From contig JAUIHT010000012.1 in assembly GCA_030432235.1 (NCBI GenBank), positions 1 to 64,000 of the forward strand: a stretch of 64,000 nt of DNA, written 5' to 3'. Numbering within the stretch: position 1 is the first letter of the stretch; each line of letters begins with the position of its first letter. Under the pieces are notes generated by a model. It saw nothing but the letters and a program-made list of their open reading frames with translations. It did no database searches and was not told the DNA's origin. Made by a program: the position numbers and the translations under genes. The DNA is from Verrucomicrobiia bacterium (GTDB lineage: Bacteria > Verrucomicrobiota > Verrucomicrobiia > Opitutales > Cerasicoccaceae). Of the stretch, positions 18,301 through 28,700 are shown one piece after another.

Positions 18301-18907
18301 CCAACACGGGAACCCAACCCGCTTTGATCTCAGGTCCGTCAGCCACCCCCTCTACACTATTAGCGTCAATAGTACCCACCTGATAACTGCCCGCTGGGTA
18401 AATCGTAACAAGATCATCCTCGTTGACCGGTAAAGACGCAGTAGCCTGATTGACGCCAGATATCAGCCAATGCAGATTGATACCGGGTTCATTATCAAAA
18501 TCCGGCGTTCTTCTTTGGTTAAGGTCCCCATCCGTACGAGAAACGCCAGTCCAGTATGCCCGTGCATCGGCTGCGGGGTTTGGCATTGCAAAAGCGGGGT
18601 CATCCAGCGCGCCTGCCATAACCTCTCCCCTGCCCGTCATTCTTTGGTCTGGCCCGGCATACTTCTGCAAATCGCCCAAAGCGACCATAGCACCCAACCT
18701 GGCATTCTGTCGCGCCCTGTATTGATCTGAAGATAAACCGCTCAACACAACATCGACTCTCACCGTTGTCGAAAAGCCGATAAGCAAGAGGACAATAAAA
18801 GCCATTAAGGACAGGGCGATGACCAGCGCAAACCCTGGAGCACGTCCAGGAATACGGCGCAAATTACGATGCCTAGAACAGCTTTTAACTCTCAGTGCCA
18901 AATTCAT
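15329..18907 (-). CDS. Verru_Chthon cassette protein A-like, pilin-type N-terminus
   Basis: The 1192-aa protein starts with a basic leader and a type IV pilin-like hydrophobic helix (GFALVIALSLMAFIVLLLIGFS). The segment ARQNARLGAMVALGDLQKYAG with PDQRMTGRG follows, and is characteristic of Verru_Chthon cassette protein A of Verrucomicrobiota. The body is large, beta-rich and extracytoplasmic, with internal PGDxSV and Tyr/Asn/Gly-rich stretches. These cassettes are linked to prepilin peptidase-processed pseudopilin complexes and often lie next to glycan-degradation genes. Here it is inside the glycan operon, with a likely ribosome site AAGGA upstream. A role in surface substrate handling or secretion is inferred, not shown. 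Confidence 0.8.
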   Translation of the reverse strand: MNLALRVKSCSRHRNLRRIPGRAPGFALVIALSLMAFIVLLLIGFSTTVRVDVVLSGLSSDQYRARQNARLGAMVALGDLQKYAGPDQRMTGRGEVMAGALDDPAFAMPNPAADARAYWTGVSRTDGDLNQRRTPDFDNEPGINLHWLISGVNQATASLPVNEDDLVTIYPAGSYQVGTIDANSVEGVADGPEIKAGWVPVLDETNEVVGRYAFFVEDEGVKAKLRTVAPPNSDAHFDGGSLLPGDISVSGLSDWGMISATDQELSRLRYYNDMRLLQGVDEVLLGNRIFDYTINTYGVLSSTRNGGLRKDLSTAFEDSGTFDLLFDGGDAVLVDEDKLAVATELLPVSRGGNGYINWKIFRDYYRLKDAFGPSGEVSASVMKMLGTGARSVEYREGYGGNFSGPLSNGPHGFERYVRSTHYVTHDSGVETYNPLKPILAYFYYEVWADLEYVDAVPPATTQQYKATLYLRPWVAYYNPYNVTLNTSWLTFQPDLNVAVRIRDINGLDLFQGAAGDGGWQFIHLFGHFRDDIDFYSEKDTYSLEPGEVKVMTMNTVASTSQFARILTDDFTNVFAAGFGRTIEETVPPGFDWALVNMEVQTYHGDNVAAGSSDHNEGRPYFLSGRRNRPEGSNPFQPYQWMIFPIAYDMVQTANNSQAYPGKRVFIQDISVNELDPSVNATNSAKFGMWLRTSGESVNQIRPLIDSNMRASLVNPRWDASTSGGLGIRTPASYSAAPAHIGSISSIDSEYNGGNMWGIYDAASGNPTAPGAFPAFSVADDLMKGRWGGSHHDPTKNGRVVLFDVPREPLVSVGQLQHAEAGHYSYEPSYIVGNSYANIRIELDDWRSNVTDSFSDYGSGAFRIPGNFNLYDGSYLVNEMLWDDYIYTTIPYGEANSVYADLLSGDESLRNPRYIPYEPNGFDFDRAHVSDSGEEGVLRNAGLVLVDGSFNINSTSINAWEAFLSSTKGLPLAKLSSDGSLGAPDWSPDGVRFPRMSSSLSGSDEFWDGYAEMDADQVRQLAIAMVEEVRARGPFRTLGEFVNRWNPDDDSIGPDDERRKSGALQAALDRTVNAANLNSTHGSDADSTTYDAIPADSAQAAGFPGHVLQGDILQALSPYMSARSDTFKIISIGQTFDPLTGQVVAEAKCELFVQRLPDPVPNELSALTDDEELANPSSALGRKFRVVDFRWIE

Positions 18908-18966
18908 TTAAATACCATCCTTAATGACTATAGGTTCATTTTAAATCTCATACTTCTCATCCCCCA

Positions 18967-20997
18967 TCACCATTGATAAATTTGCATCTCTCCACCACTG
19001 CCTATAAACTCCATGCGATTACCGCTAACATTGACCTCTTCAATGCCTTTATGACCACTGTGTAGATTAAAAATAGTCATAAACCTCCTCGAGCGCCCCG
19101 GTGCGCGCAAAATCAGTGCGCTACGTTCTTGCGGCAATGGATTGCCCGCACTCTTTGCAGCAGTTGCCTCGAAACCACCATCACTGAGGATCGTTGCATC
19201 CAAGTATTTGTGGCCATCAGCAAGCACCCACCTTGCCCGTAAGGACTCTGATACCGTTGCCGCTTTCCTTTGCGTTATCATGCCGTAGCCATTACCGCTT
19301 TGGGGGATAGGCGGCATACCATATGGAGGTTGCTCAACGACGGCTCGACTTGCTCTGGTGTTTAGAAACTGTAACTCCCCGCTTGCGTGAAAGACCCAAC
19401 CGAAGCGACGCTCAGATGTAGACTGATAAGTATCAATCAACACGATGTAAGGCATATCAAATATGATAGTCCGCTCGTACCGCACACCCTCGAAATCTGC
19501 GATAACACCGCGCGCCATTGAGGGGCATGAATCAAAGTCCCACTGGACATCAGCGTGCCCTCTGTTATCGCATTCATCTGCAAACAATGTGTTGTGTGAA
19601 ATAGTACGCCGAAAGTAGTCCTCAGTCAGCTCACGCAGGGCGTAGCCAGGCTCCCCCAAATCCACCGCAATGGGGCACTCACCAGTATGCATGTATATTG
19701 AGAGCCGATCAGGATGATCATGGCCACCTCGGAATTCACCCCCTCGAAAACCAAGCGTGACACCCTCACTTTGCGATCTGAATGCACCGTATCCGCTGAC
19801 GGGAAGATTCGCATGTCCGCAGATGATTGGCTTCGGTTCGGGCAAGTCAGCCGGCCCAAAAAGCATAGCCCATATTGAGCCCCTATCTACCCCTGATTGT
19901 TCATAGATACTGGCAAGGACTTGCCCAAATCGGTCACTATCCAACTGGCCGGCGGCGAACTCATAAAAATGCCGCATATCAACCAAAGAATATTCACCCG
20001 GTGTCCCTAAATCCCCCATCAGATGCAGTTGAAGATTTGGAAAAGCAAGCTTCAGCGGGGCTTCAAACATAGCATAAAATCGCCTGATATTTTGCTCAGA
20101 GATCGAGCTAGATAAATTATATAGCACAATCAATGGTGCCAGTGCATAAAAATGATAGAATGTCGTTTGTTCATTCCACCATCCGTCAGGCTTACCATCT
20201 GGAGCATCCGGCACATTAGATTCCAGCCAACGAACAAAGCCGAACTCTTCTCCCAGAGCAAAGGTCAGCCAATCATCCCGGCCGTAAACTTCACCCGCTA
20301 TAGCAACCGCTGCCGCCGCATATGCTGCCATGTTCTGCAGCTCGCCTATATTACGAAGAAAATCCATTTGGCGAGGGATGCGCGCTTCAAAAATCACCTT
20401 CCTGATACGGTCATGGTCAGAAGCGGCATAGGCTGCACTGTGACGTGTCAAAGCATAGGCATTCGCTAAAGCCAGCAGGGATGTTGCTTCATAAAGGGGC
20501 TGATACCAGATTGACTTTCCACCAAAAGCACTACGCTCCCATCCGCTCCTCTCTGCTGTCTCCACAAAATCAGCAGCTCGTAGCATGCCCGAAGCCACCC
20601 ACTCTGCATATGCCTCATCTGCAGTTACCTTGTACAGCAGGCCCACAGAACGCATAAGCCTAAAAGTTCGCTCGTGAGTTAATAAGGCCCATGCCTTTCG
20701 CAGTGCTGTGCTACTGTATGCATTTCTGCCAATAGGATCATAATGTTCGTCGGGCGAGGTAGGGTCATAGCATAAATACGCAGCAGTCTCTGGCGAATAA
20801 TAATCATGACGCCAGCCAACCTCCTCAATTGGAAGCTGTGGTGCACTCAAGATAAGCTCCTGGGCCTCGAGAATCATGCGCTTGAGATGAGTCTTCGCCC
20901 AGTCCGACTGCTGGCATTTCTTTGATATCACATTGCCAGCATTATCTGACTGATATACTGTTAACCAATGCGTAGGCCATGTGTCTTCTAACAACAT
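18967..20997 (-). CDS. Heparinase II/III-family polysaccharide lyase-like protein
   Basis: The 676-aa protein has an N-terminal (alpha/alpha) toroid with NIGELQNMAAYAAAA and the catalytic-region motif WWNEQTTFYHFYAL. A beta-sandwich C-terminal domain follows, with GGHDHPDRLSIYMHTGEC and YFRRTISHNTLFADE, typical of the heparinase II/III superfamily (PL12, PL15, PL17, PL21-like). No clear signal peptide is seen at the chosen start (MLLEDTWP). It would cleave uronic-acid-containing polysaccharides by beta-elimination. Which one (alginate, heparin-like or another) cannot be told. It is 8 bases from the SGNH esterase gene, and both point to a decorated acidic glycan. Confidence 0.85.
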   Translation of the reverse strand: MLLEDTWPTHWLTVYQSDNAGNVISKKCQQSDWAKTHLKRMILEAQELILSAPQLPIEEVGWRHDYYSPETAAYLCYDPTSPDEHYDPIGRNAYSSTALRKAWALLTHERTFRLMRSVGLLYKVTADEAYAEWVASGMLRAADFVETAERSGWERSAFGGKSIWYQPLYEATSLLALANAYALTRHSAAYAASDHDRIRKVIFEARIPRQMDFLRNIGELQNMAAYAAAAVAIAGEVYGRDDWLTFALGEEFGFVRWLESNVPDAPDGKPDGWWNEQTTFYHFYALAPLIVLYNLSSSISEQNIRRFYAMFEAPLKLAFPNLQLHLMGDLGTPGEYSLVDMRHFYEFAAGQLDSDRFGQVLASIYEQSGVDRGSIWAMLFGPADLPEPKPIICGHANLPVSGYGAFRSQSEGVTLGFRGGEFRGGHDHPDRLSIYMHTGECPIAVDLGEPGYALRELTEDYFRRTISHNTLFADECDNRGHADVQWDFDSCPSMARGVIADFEGVRYERTIIFDMPYIVLIDTYQSTSERRFGWVFHASGELQFLNTRASRAVVEQPPYGMPPIPQSGNGYGMITQRKAATVSESLRARWVLADGHKYLDATILSDGGFEATAAKSAGNPLPQERSALILRAPGRSRRFMTIFNLHSGHKGIEEVNVSGNRMEFIGSGGEMQIYQW

Positions 20998-21005
20998 AGA
21001 ATAAA

Positions 21006-22034
21006 CTAATTATGATCGTGTTTTGGGCTTTTATTCAGAATAGCGTTTATCACCATCTGCCCGTATAAATTATGCCCATAATCATTAGGATGATTGAGCC
21101 CATTGCCCGTTAGGTCGTAGTATGACTTTCTAGACACCACCGCATCCCAGAGTGAGGTAACATCTACCACCAGAACCCCTACTCCGGCCAACTGGCTCAA
21201 CACCGCAAGGTAGGACTCATAATAATCTGGAGCAGAATACTTCCATGCCGGATTTGAAGTACTCGTGGCAACAAGAACGCACAATCCATGCGGGTTGATT
21301 GCTTGGACATGATGTACGAGTAACTCCATGTGAGACCCATAGTCCTTGGGTTCTACCCTCTCTGAGGCATCATTCATCCCCCAGGCCAGGATGGTGATAT
21401 CGGAGCGACCATGAAGTAAGCCGGGAGCATTATCTGCCGCCCAGCCTGATGTCATGCCGCCGCGCGAAATATTCCGCAACTCTACCGGCACTTTGTATTT
21501 CTGGGACAACGCAGCCCGCACCTGCTCAGGCCACGGCGGGCGGTGCGGAGACAAACCGCGATTAAGCGTAGAAGCCTCTCCACAGCTAATACTGTCACCA
21601 AACACCGTGAGCTGGATTGTGTCATTACCAAGATTCTCAGTGTTCTTAGCACCCCGCGCTACCGGCACCGGTAAATCCCACCCACTATGTCGATACGTGA
21701 ACAGAGATTGGTAGGGATAGAACAAGCCTTCGCCAAACGGCAAAATTTTCCCACCTTTGTCATAGGCCCATTGGCAACCAGCAACGACCGGAGATTGCTC
21801 ACCAAGGTCCATCGATTGAATGCGCGTGTCTTTCGTCAATAATATGGTCCGACGATCATTCGAAAGCATATAATCACGACCTTCTCGATAGACGGTCATC
21901 GAGCTAAAATCTGTAACACGGATAAGCTCATCAGCAGGGAATAGAAGCCTACCAGAGGACATTCCCCCGTCATCGCGGTCCAAGAAGGCAACACTCTCTT
22001 CAGACATGACACAACTGCTCCACCAAAACTCCAT
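21006..22034 (-). CDS. SGNH/GDSL-family esterase
   Basis: The 342-aa protein has an N-terminal beta-sandwich of about 120 residues (as in two-domain carbohydrate esterases) and then the SGNH core: FGDSISCGE (nucleophile Ser), GGMTSGWAADN (Gly block), LAWGMNDAS (Asn block) and GLNHPNDYGHNLYG (Asp-x-x-His type block). It lacks a signal peptide. It probably deacetylates or demethylates the glycan handled by the neighbouring lyase and glycosidases. It is placed 15 bases after the GH42-like gene stop and 8 bases before the lyase, in one operon. Confidence 0.85.
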   Translation of the reverse strand: MEFWWSSCVMSEESVAFLDRDDGGMSSGRLLFPADELIRVTDFSSMTVYREGRDYMLSNDRRTILLTKDTRIQSMDLGEQSPVVAGCQWAYDKGGKILPFGEGLFYPYQSLFTYRHSGWDLPVPVARGAKNTENLGNDTIQLTVFGDSISCGEASTLNRGLSPHRPPWPEQVRAALSQKYKVPVELRNISRGGMTSGWAADNAPGLLHGRSDITILAWGMNDASERVEPKDYGSHMELLVHHVQAINPHGLCVLVATSTSNPAWKYSAPDYYESYLAVLSQLAGVGVLVVDVTSLWDAVVSRKSYYDLTGNGLNHPNDYGHNLYGQMVINAILNKSPKHDHN

Positions 22035-22049
22035 AGGGCATGATCCTAA

Positions 22050-25000
22050 CTACAAATTCTCATCGATAAGCTTAATGCAGGTCCCTTCACCGGGAGCCAA
22101 CTGCAGGTGTATTATGCTTGTTGGTCTGGCTCCGCTGCCTGCATGAATGGGCACTTCAAACTCATGCCCCAGCCCAAGATCGTACGCCCTTTGGTATTGG
22201 CCCTTGAGCACAATCTCAGCCGTTCTTGTTTCTCGAAGATCAGGGTTTACAACGAAGAGGTAGCGTTGCGCACCTTCCCCCTCTCTCAGCACTAATTCAA
22301 AATCACCTTCGGCGTTTGAAACTGTGGGTAAGCCAATCTTCTCTAGTATCGCACGGTAAATGACATCGCGGGCCAGGGTCTTAGTGCCTGTGCCAATAGA
22401 TGCACCGTCAGATGCCGCATACGCAAACCCGATCTCATTGATGTCATCATTATCCTGCTGGTTGATTGTGTTCAGCGGCGTTGCGCAAACATAGACTTGC
22501 CCCTTCCCGTAGGCTGTGGAGATCAGATCGGGGTCGCCATCGGCATCCTCTACCTCTACGATACGCTTTAGTCGATGAGGCACATCCAACACCCAACTCC
22601 ACTGCGTGCCACGTCCCTTCGTACCAGTATATTGCCATCTCACTTCGTCGCCGAAGACTGCATTCATCAGGATGGGATCAGGAATGGCATAAGCATTCAT
22701 TGCTCCAGGTACGCCTTCTGCTATCAGCGTGCCGCCTTTTTCTACCCATGCCAGCAGTTCTTTAGAAAACTCTTCTGGCAGATAAGTCGCATAGGGAAGA
22801 ATTACCACGCTATAGCTGTCCAGTGACTCGACTCCGTCAAGAAGGGCATCCTCGGGCACGTATCTGAAATCAATGTCCCTGCTACCCAGCAACTCTTCCC
22901 ACCTGATGAACGCACGTGTGTATACAGGATAGGTTACAGAGAGCGCCTCATATGGGTACTCATTGTACATCGAAGTGATGGGAACGATCAACGCGGTCTC
23001 AGGCTTAACGACTTCTGTAAATTTCAGCTGAGGCCAAAACTCCCTTGCGCGCTTCTTGGCGACAACCAGAGATGTCGCAGCTTCACGAATGAATGCACCA
23101 TGTGCCCCATGCCCAAAGTATTTTTCAGGCTGATGAATCAAGGAGTCTTTCTCATTAAAATAGCCGTGCTGGTAGCCCCAAGCGTTCTGAGGTGCGAAAA
23201 TCTGGAGCATTTTCCGTCCCCAAACCATTCGCCTCCACACCGCTAACTCACCAGTAACCCTGAAATCCACCTCGGTCTCAGGCTGAATCAAGCGCGGATA
23301 TGTCCAGATCATTTCCGTCTCAATAGGCTGCTTCCCAGCATAGTAGCATAAGCTGTATAGCATGTTCATCGATGCATAGTTCGGCAGCCAGTTGTTGTAG
23401 TGATCTTCTGCGAAGATGGCAGGAGACTTGCGCCATAACCTGTTACTTGGTACAGTTCCATTCACGAAACTGGCATTAAGCGTATTCAACTCTGTGCCGA
23501 CATGGCGCTCCGGATCGGCCTTTTTCAGAGCACTCTCGCAGTGCCCCATAAACCCCATCCATGATGTCGTGCGAAACTTTTGGAAAGAATAACTGAGCGC
23601 AGTGGGGCGTGCATCTTTCTGCGAAAACGGGGACGGGGGAAACTCAATCTCGTCAAAGGAACTGTAATCAGACATCCAGGTGGCATTCAGCGCTGAGATC
23701 GTTCCATACTCTTCTCGTAGTAAGGTACGGAACGCCTGTAATGCCTCATCGTTATATCCATACACGTCGGTCCATTTTCCTAGACCAGACCCCTCCCATG
23801 CCAGCTTCTCATAGAGCAGAAAATTGGGGATATTCTCACGACAGTATTCAGCAGCAGCCGTTAAAGTGTCTTCGAGTAGCGCGAGTATCTTGGGGCTCCA
23901 GATATTGCACATCTCCAAGGCATTCCCATTCTCATCGTGCAAGAAAAGGGATGGATCAGACCGCTCATCCTCAGGTAGCAGGCGAATATCCCGATAAGTG
24001 GACTTCCGGAAATAGGAATTAATCGTTACTGGCTGCTTAAAGTAATAATCTGCTTCAGCTAAATCTCGGGCACGGCTGAGAATTCCTGGAGAGACATCTA
24101 CAACAGACTGCCTGGAATCCATCTTTAACCCAAAGAATTTTAGATCCAGCACATCAGCACACAGTGGTTCATGCGCTGCCACATCCGTCTGTGGGTACCC
24201 AAATTCCATGGTGCTAAAGATAAGCTCAGAGGGATGGCCGTCCTCATCGATGGTAAGGCTCTCCTTACGATAGGGTATCCCCAAGCCGTTATAATCCACC
24301 CCCGGTATAGCTAGGTTCAGGAATTCGAGCACGCGAAGCTCGAGGCTCTCACGCTCAACGCGCATATACTCCAAGTCTTCCTGCAGCCCCATAGCCCGCT
24401 CAAGAAGGTCATCGTAATCTCGATTATCTTCCTGCGTAAGCTCTAGTTCACGAACGCCAAAGAAGCACTCGCCATACTCCATCTCCCAATCTCGATTTTG
24501 CTCAAGCTGTTGCTCGATTAATTGGAAGAATTCACTTTGTGCTCCATCAACTAGTTCCCAGTCAATGTCCGAAGAGGCAACAAGCGCGCCCTCGTTGTAA
24601 TAGAAGTAAACTCGCCTTGCTCTATTAATTAAATCTGCCAGCAACTGCGTTTTAACCCTATGCCAGCTAAACTCCAACGACACCTCGCTCAAGACCTCAT
24701 CAACCTGCTCAATAACAGCCCTCGCATCATCCGCATCCTTTGCCTCTTGCTGGTTTTGGATGGTTGCCCAACGCTCCTCATCCTCAGAGGAAAGTTCGCC
24801 AATGCTTTGACTCCCTTTCAGAATAGACTTCTCGAGTAGCAAATCACTAATCATTTGCTCAGAGAGTTGCTCCCGAAGCTTCCAATACCCCTTTTCTCTC
24901 TCATAGCCCTTCTCTTCACACTGCAATAGTACCGCGTCAATATAGGATAGATTATCCGGGTCTTTAGGTGGGCGAGTACCACTTGGAACACGGCTGAGAC

Positions 25001-25736
25001 GCTTTACTTCTGCATCGATCTCACGCAACCGATCTTCACTCAACCTGCTGCTATTCTCTGCTGCGAGTGCTTGAATAATTTCTCTATCATTAGCAGAAAC
25101 TTCTGCCTCTTTCCCGGCGGAAACCTGAATGAAACCAATACGCCATGGAGCACTTCCCAGCACCGTGAATCGTAGCGCATCTATACGCACCAAGCTAGTA
25201 CCAGACATATTTGACTGCTCCAGAACCAAGCGACCATCCAGTAATAGTTTAGCCGAGTCTGGCAGCAAAATCAGCTTCATGTAATGCTTTGTGCCGGGCT
25301 GTATTCTCGCACCTTCAATACCCAGCTCGCTTCTATCATAAAAGCCCGTAGCATCTCCGAAGTATTTCGGCGATGCAGCCATCATGACCTCATAGTTGCT
25401 GTCCATAGTAGAATCTATGACTTGAATAGAAAATCGCCCGTTACCAACGTCCCTATCCGCATACAAAGAAAACGTAACAACGATGCCCTCAGGCACAGCC
25501 ATCGATTCATTCAGGAGCAGTTGAACCCCTGCGGTATTTGTACGGCTATCGGCATGGATAGATAGAGCTCTTTCGCCCGCTGTCTCCACCACCCGAGCAT
25601 ACTGGTTTAAAATTTTCCAGTTCCCCGAAAGCCCATCCTCAAATGACTCATACTGAGCGTGCCCTGAGCCATATGATAATGACGAAAGCAAACACACAGA
25701 TAGCATTAAATGCATTATAAATACGTTATGACTCAT
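22050..25736 (-). CDS. Large secreted GH42-like glycosidase with extra sandwich and helical domains
   Basis: I place the start at the ATG at 25734-25736 (MSHNVFIMHLMLSVC...), which gives a signal peptide ending near HAQ and a short gap to the upstream gene. The open frame to 25847 would overlap it. Domain order: a concanavalin-like sandwich (to about residue 190), a long charged helical region (about 200-480), then a GH42-type barrel (motif EEYGTISALNATWMSDYSSF and nucleophile-region PIETEMIWTYP) and a beta-galactosidase trimerisation-like domain (VVILPYATYLPEEFSKELLAWVEKGGTLIAEG). The usual GH42 NE acid motif is altered to WEGSG, so activity and substrate are uncertain. It is much longer than normal GH42 enzymes (about 700 aa). 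Confidence 0.75.
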   Translation of the reverse strand: MSHNVFIMHLMLSVCLLSSLSYGSGHAQYESFEDGLSGNWKILNQYARVVETAGERALSIHADSRTNTAGVQLLLNESMAVPEGIVVTFSLYADRDVGNGRFSIQVIDSTMDSNYEVMMAASPKYFGDATGFYDRSELGIEGARIQPGTKHYMKLILLPDSAKLLLDGRLVLEQSNMSGTSLVRIDALRFTVLGSAPWRIGFIQVSAGKEAEVSANDREIIQALAAENSSRLSEDRLREIDAEVKRLSRVPSGTRPPKDPDNLSYIDAVLLQCEEKGYEREKGYWKLREQLSEQMISDLLLEKSILKGSQSIGELSSEDEERWATIQNQQEAKDADDARAVIEQVDEVLSEVSLEFSWHRVKTQLLADLINRARRVYFYYNEGALVASSDIDWELVDGAQSEFFQLIEQQLEQNRDWEMEYGECFFGVRELELTQEDNRDYDDLLERAMGLQEDLEYMRVERESLELRVLEFLNLAIPGVDYNGLGIPYRKESLTIDEDGHPSELIFSTMEFGYPQTDVAAHEPLCADVLDLKFFGLKMDSRQSVVDVSPGILSRARDLAEADYYFKQPVTINSYFRKSTYRDIRLLPEDERSDPSLFLHDENGNALEMCNIWSPKILALLEDTLTAAAEYCRENIPNFLLYEKLAWEGSGLGKWTDVYGYNDEALQAFRTLLREEYGTISALNATWMSDYSSFDEIEFPPSPFSQKDARPTALSYSFQKFRTTSWMGFMGHCESALKKADPERHVGTELNTLNASFVNGTVPSNRLWRKSPAIFAEDHYNNWLPNYASMNMLYSLCYYAGKQPIETEMIWTYPRLIQPETEVDFRVTGELAVWRRMVWGRKMLQIFAPQNAWGYQHGYFNEKDSLIHQPEKYFGHGAHGAFIREAATSLVVAKKRAREFWPQLKFTEVVKPETALIVPITSMYNEYPYEALSVTYPVYTRAFIRWEELLGSRDIDFRYVPEDALLDGVESLDSYSVVILPYATYLPEEFSKELLAWVEKGGTLIAEGVPGAMNAYAIPDPILMNAVFGDEVRWQYTGTKGRGTQWSWVLDVPHRLKRIVEVEDADGDPDLISTAYGKGQVYVCATPLNTINQQDNDDINEIGFAYAASDGASIGTGTKTLARDVIYRAILEKIGLPTVSNAEGDFELVLREGEGAQRYLFVVNPDLRETRTAEIVLKGQYQRAYDLGLGHEFEVPIHAGSGARPTSIIHLQLAPGEGTCIKLIDENL

Positions 25737-25780
25737 GTGCTTATTAAATTCCATTACCAACATCGCAATGCACTGCACTT

Positions 25781-28700
25781 CTAGATCCTTGGCTGCTTGA
25801 TTATTCCGAAGTTTCTTATTTCCACATCTTCCATTCGGTGTTTCCAATCAACGAATGATCCGAATGCAAAGCCTGATAAATCCGGGATGTTTTCTTGCTT
25901 AGTGACAATCAGTGCGTCGTTGAGGTAGAACTCCCATTTCGTTGCGCTACGCTTAATGGTCACGCGATACCATTTATGGGGCTCCAGGCTGGGGTCGATC
26001 ACCTCACCCATGCCACGGAGAGCAACCTCCCCCCCCGGTACCTCCGCATTATCTAGCTGTAGTAACGGGACAAACTCCCCTGCACCAGGCTTCCCCTTTT
26101 TTAATCCCAGAAGCGCACCGGAATTTGCTGCAGAAAACTCTGCATTATCAGCACCATTGAAGATCAGTTGTCCACTGATACGAAAATCAAACTGAATGGT
26201 CCAATGCTCACCCGCAGGAATCACATCATCCCTTTCTGACCAGACGACAACGTTGGAGCGCTGGTCACTGATACGTAGCGTACTTCCCAGCTCATTTCTG
26301 GCTACCTCAGCTGTGCCGTATTCACGCGTGCCATCGGATTGTACAAGTCGCCTCCAACCCGCCGGAACATCCCCGACTCGCGCGTCGGAGAAATCTTCGA
26401 AATAGTGCCAGTTGTCATCGGGTGTTGTACTCAAAAGTGGGTAAGCCCTGACAGGCTTATGGATACCTGAGTTGTAGGCTGAATTATGAATACGGACCTG
26501 TATTCTATTCGAGCCAGCATGAAGAAATTGCGGATCGACCTGAATGCTGAACGGTCTGTCCCATAGCGTGTCAGTGGTAATCTCTTCTCCGACTTCAAAC
26601 TCAGACTCGAGCGTATGCTCTCCTACGTACTCCCCGTTAATATAAACCCATGCTTGTTCATCAACTCCACCGAACCGAAGTTCAATTCCCTGGTGAGCCT
26701 GCTCATCATCGAGGCTAATAGAAGTTTGGTAGGTTCCATAGCCAATTTTATTCCCAGCAGCAGTTTCAGACAGGAAAGCAGGCACGGAAACTGAACCCCA
26801 TGCATCATCGGCTTCAGCTAGCGGCAGTTTCACCGGCGCCGCGTTGTCTTCAGTGCCGCTCTCCCAACTGAAGGTCCACTCACCCCATGCATCCGGTGAG
26901 ATGGCACCGTCACTCAGTCTAAGCATTCTCTCAACACGCATCATTTCGATAAACTTGCTAGCCTCTCGCACACGAGTGCTTCCGTCATAAAAATTGAGCG
27001 TCTGGACATTAAGCTCACCGCAGAGCACTTCCAGTTCGCGACATACCCGCTCATAACGATCCTCATCAGGTGGCACAGCTCCATCCCTCATTTCCATGTA
27101 AAGCTGGGCTGCTTCAACATAAACAACGCCCAGCAATAGTGCTTTAACCCGGTCGCGCACCTCATCTGTTTTGGCCAGACTAATACCACGATTCAGCATC
27201 TCGCGCGCTTCTGCCAGAAAGTCATGGCTAAACATTGCCTCATCGTAGACGGTATAAATCCAGTCTCGACGGCGGCTAAAGTCCGTGTATGCCGCGCAGT
27301 GAGCCCACATCAACTCATTGTAGCGAGCAACCTCACTGGCCGCATCGCCATAGTACCCACCATAGATGAAATCCAGCATAAGGTTCTCAGCATCGAGAGA
27401 TGGATCCCACAGTAATTTTGCGATCACCCATTCACGCATCGGCTGACGGGGCACATCGGCAGTGCCATGCTGCACAAATATATCCTCTACGCCTTGCGTT
27501 GCCGCAAATTCGATATTTTCAGCCAATGCCCGAATGGAGGGCATGGGAGCATAAGAATTTGCATATTGCGACGGATACATCCAAATCGCGAGATGCGGGC
27601 TTAGCTCACGCCATTCTTCAAACAATTCAATTTCAGAAACGTCTGTCCATTGACTGCTAGCATCAGCAGAAGCAAACATTGGATCGTAGTAGGAGTGGTA
27701 GGGCCAATCGAATTGGCTTCCCCTCCCTAAGCAGAGCCTGACCTGAACATTAGGCTCCAAAGGTGGCATGCCCAATGGCGGCTGTCTTGACTGCCAGTAA
27801 GCCAGAGTCTCAATCTTTGCATCAGGAACTTTCTGGCCAACCTTCTGTGCTATCCGGTTCACAAAGGTCAGGAGTAATCCACTGTAACTACCCGTTTCCT
27901 CGATAATGGCTTGGCAGTCCTCGCACTCACAGTCATTTCCCCAGTCCATAGGCGAAACATTAATCACGCGCTGTGTGGGCGCTAAGCCTTGCAATACCCG
28001 GGTGGCATTGCTCGCCGCAACCTCAGCGACTTCAGGATTCGACAGGCAGAGCTGAGCCCGCTTCCACCGACGCTCATCACCCACTAGAGAATAATATTCA
28101 GGATGGGTTTCAAAATACTGCGCCGGAGGTACTAACTTGTGAAAAGTATGAGCAAGATACCCACTGGCTACTCCGTGCTGATGATAGGGCGTGCTGTATT
28201 GACTCAGCGAATCTACAGCACCGCCATTAATCCTGTTCCTCAGCCCCCAAGGGCGAAAGGCATACCCCCACATCAATGTCCGTATCTCGACTGGTGGCGT
28301 ATAAGAACGAGGTACAACACTTACCTCTCCAGATTTAATCGATGGTATGCGCGTCACGCCATCATCGCCCCAAGGAACTGCATTCAGCATTTCCTCTCGC
28401 TCATGCCAATCGCTACGGATTGATCCGTGGGGCGTGTACCAGCGAACCCCAATATCTTCCTCCAGGAAAGCTATGACCGCATTCATGGGGTTATCCCTCC
28501 CCAGCATCAGTATACGCTCACCATACAGCATAATGGCGTAGCCACCTACCCCCAAGGACTCTACGAACGTAACATCACTTTCAGTTAAGCGATTAGTCAG
28601 GCCAACATTGATCTCACGCGGCTGAGGCTCCGTCGCGTCCGATATGATGGGCAAAGTCATACCTGTAACCTTGCTTAGCCAGAGTTGCAGTTCGCTAGCC

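Noticed and set aside
25737-25847. Upstream start of the GH42-like gene
   Set aside because: It overlaps the DUF4838 gene by 67 bases, and the signal peptide begins at the ATG at 25736.
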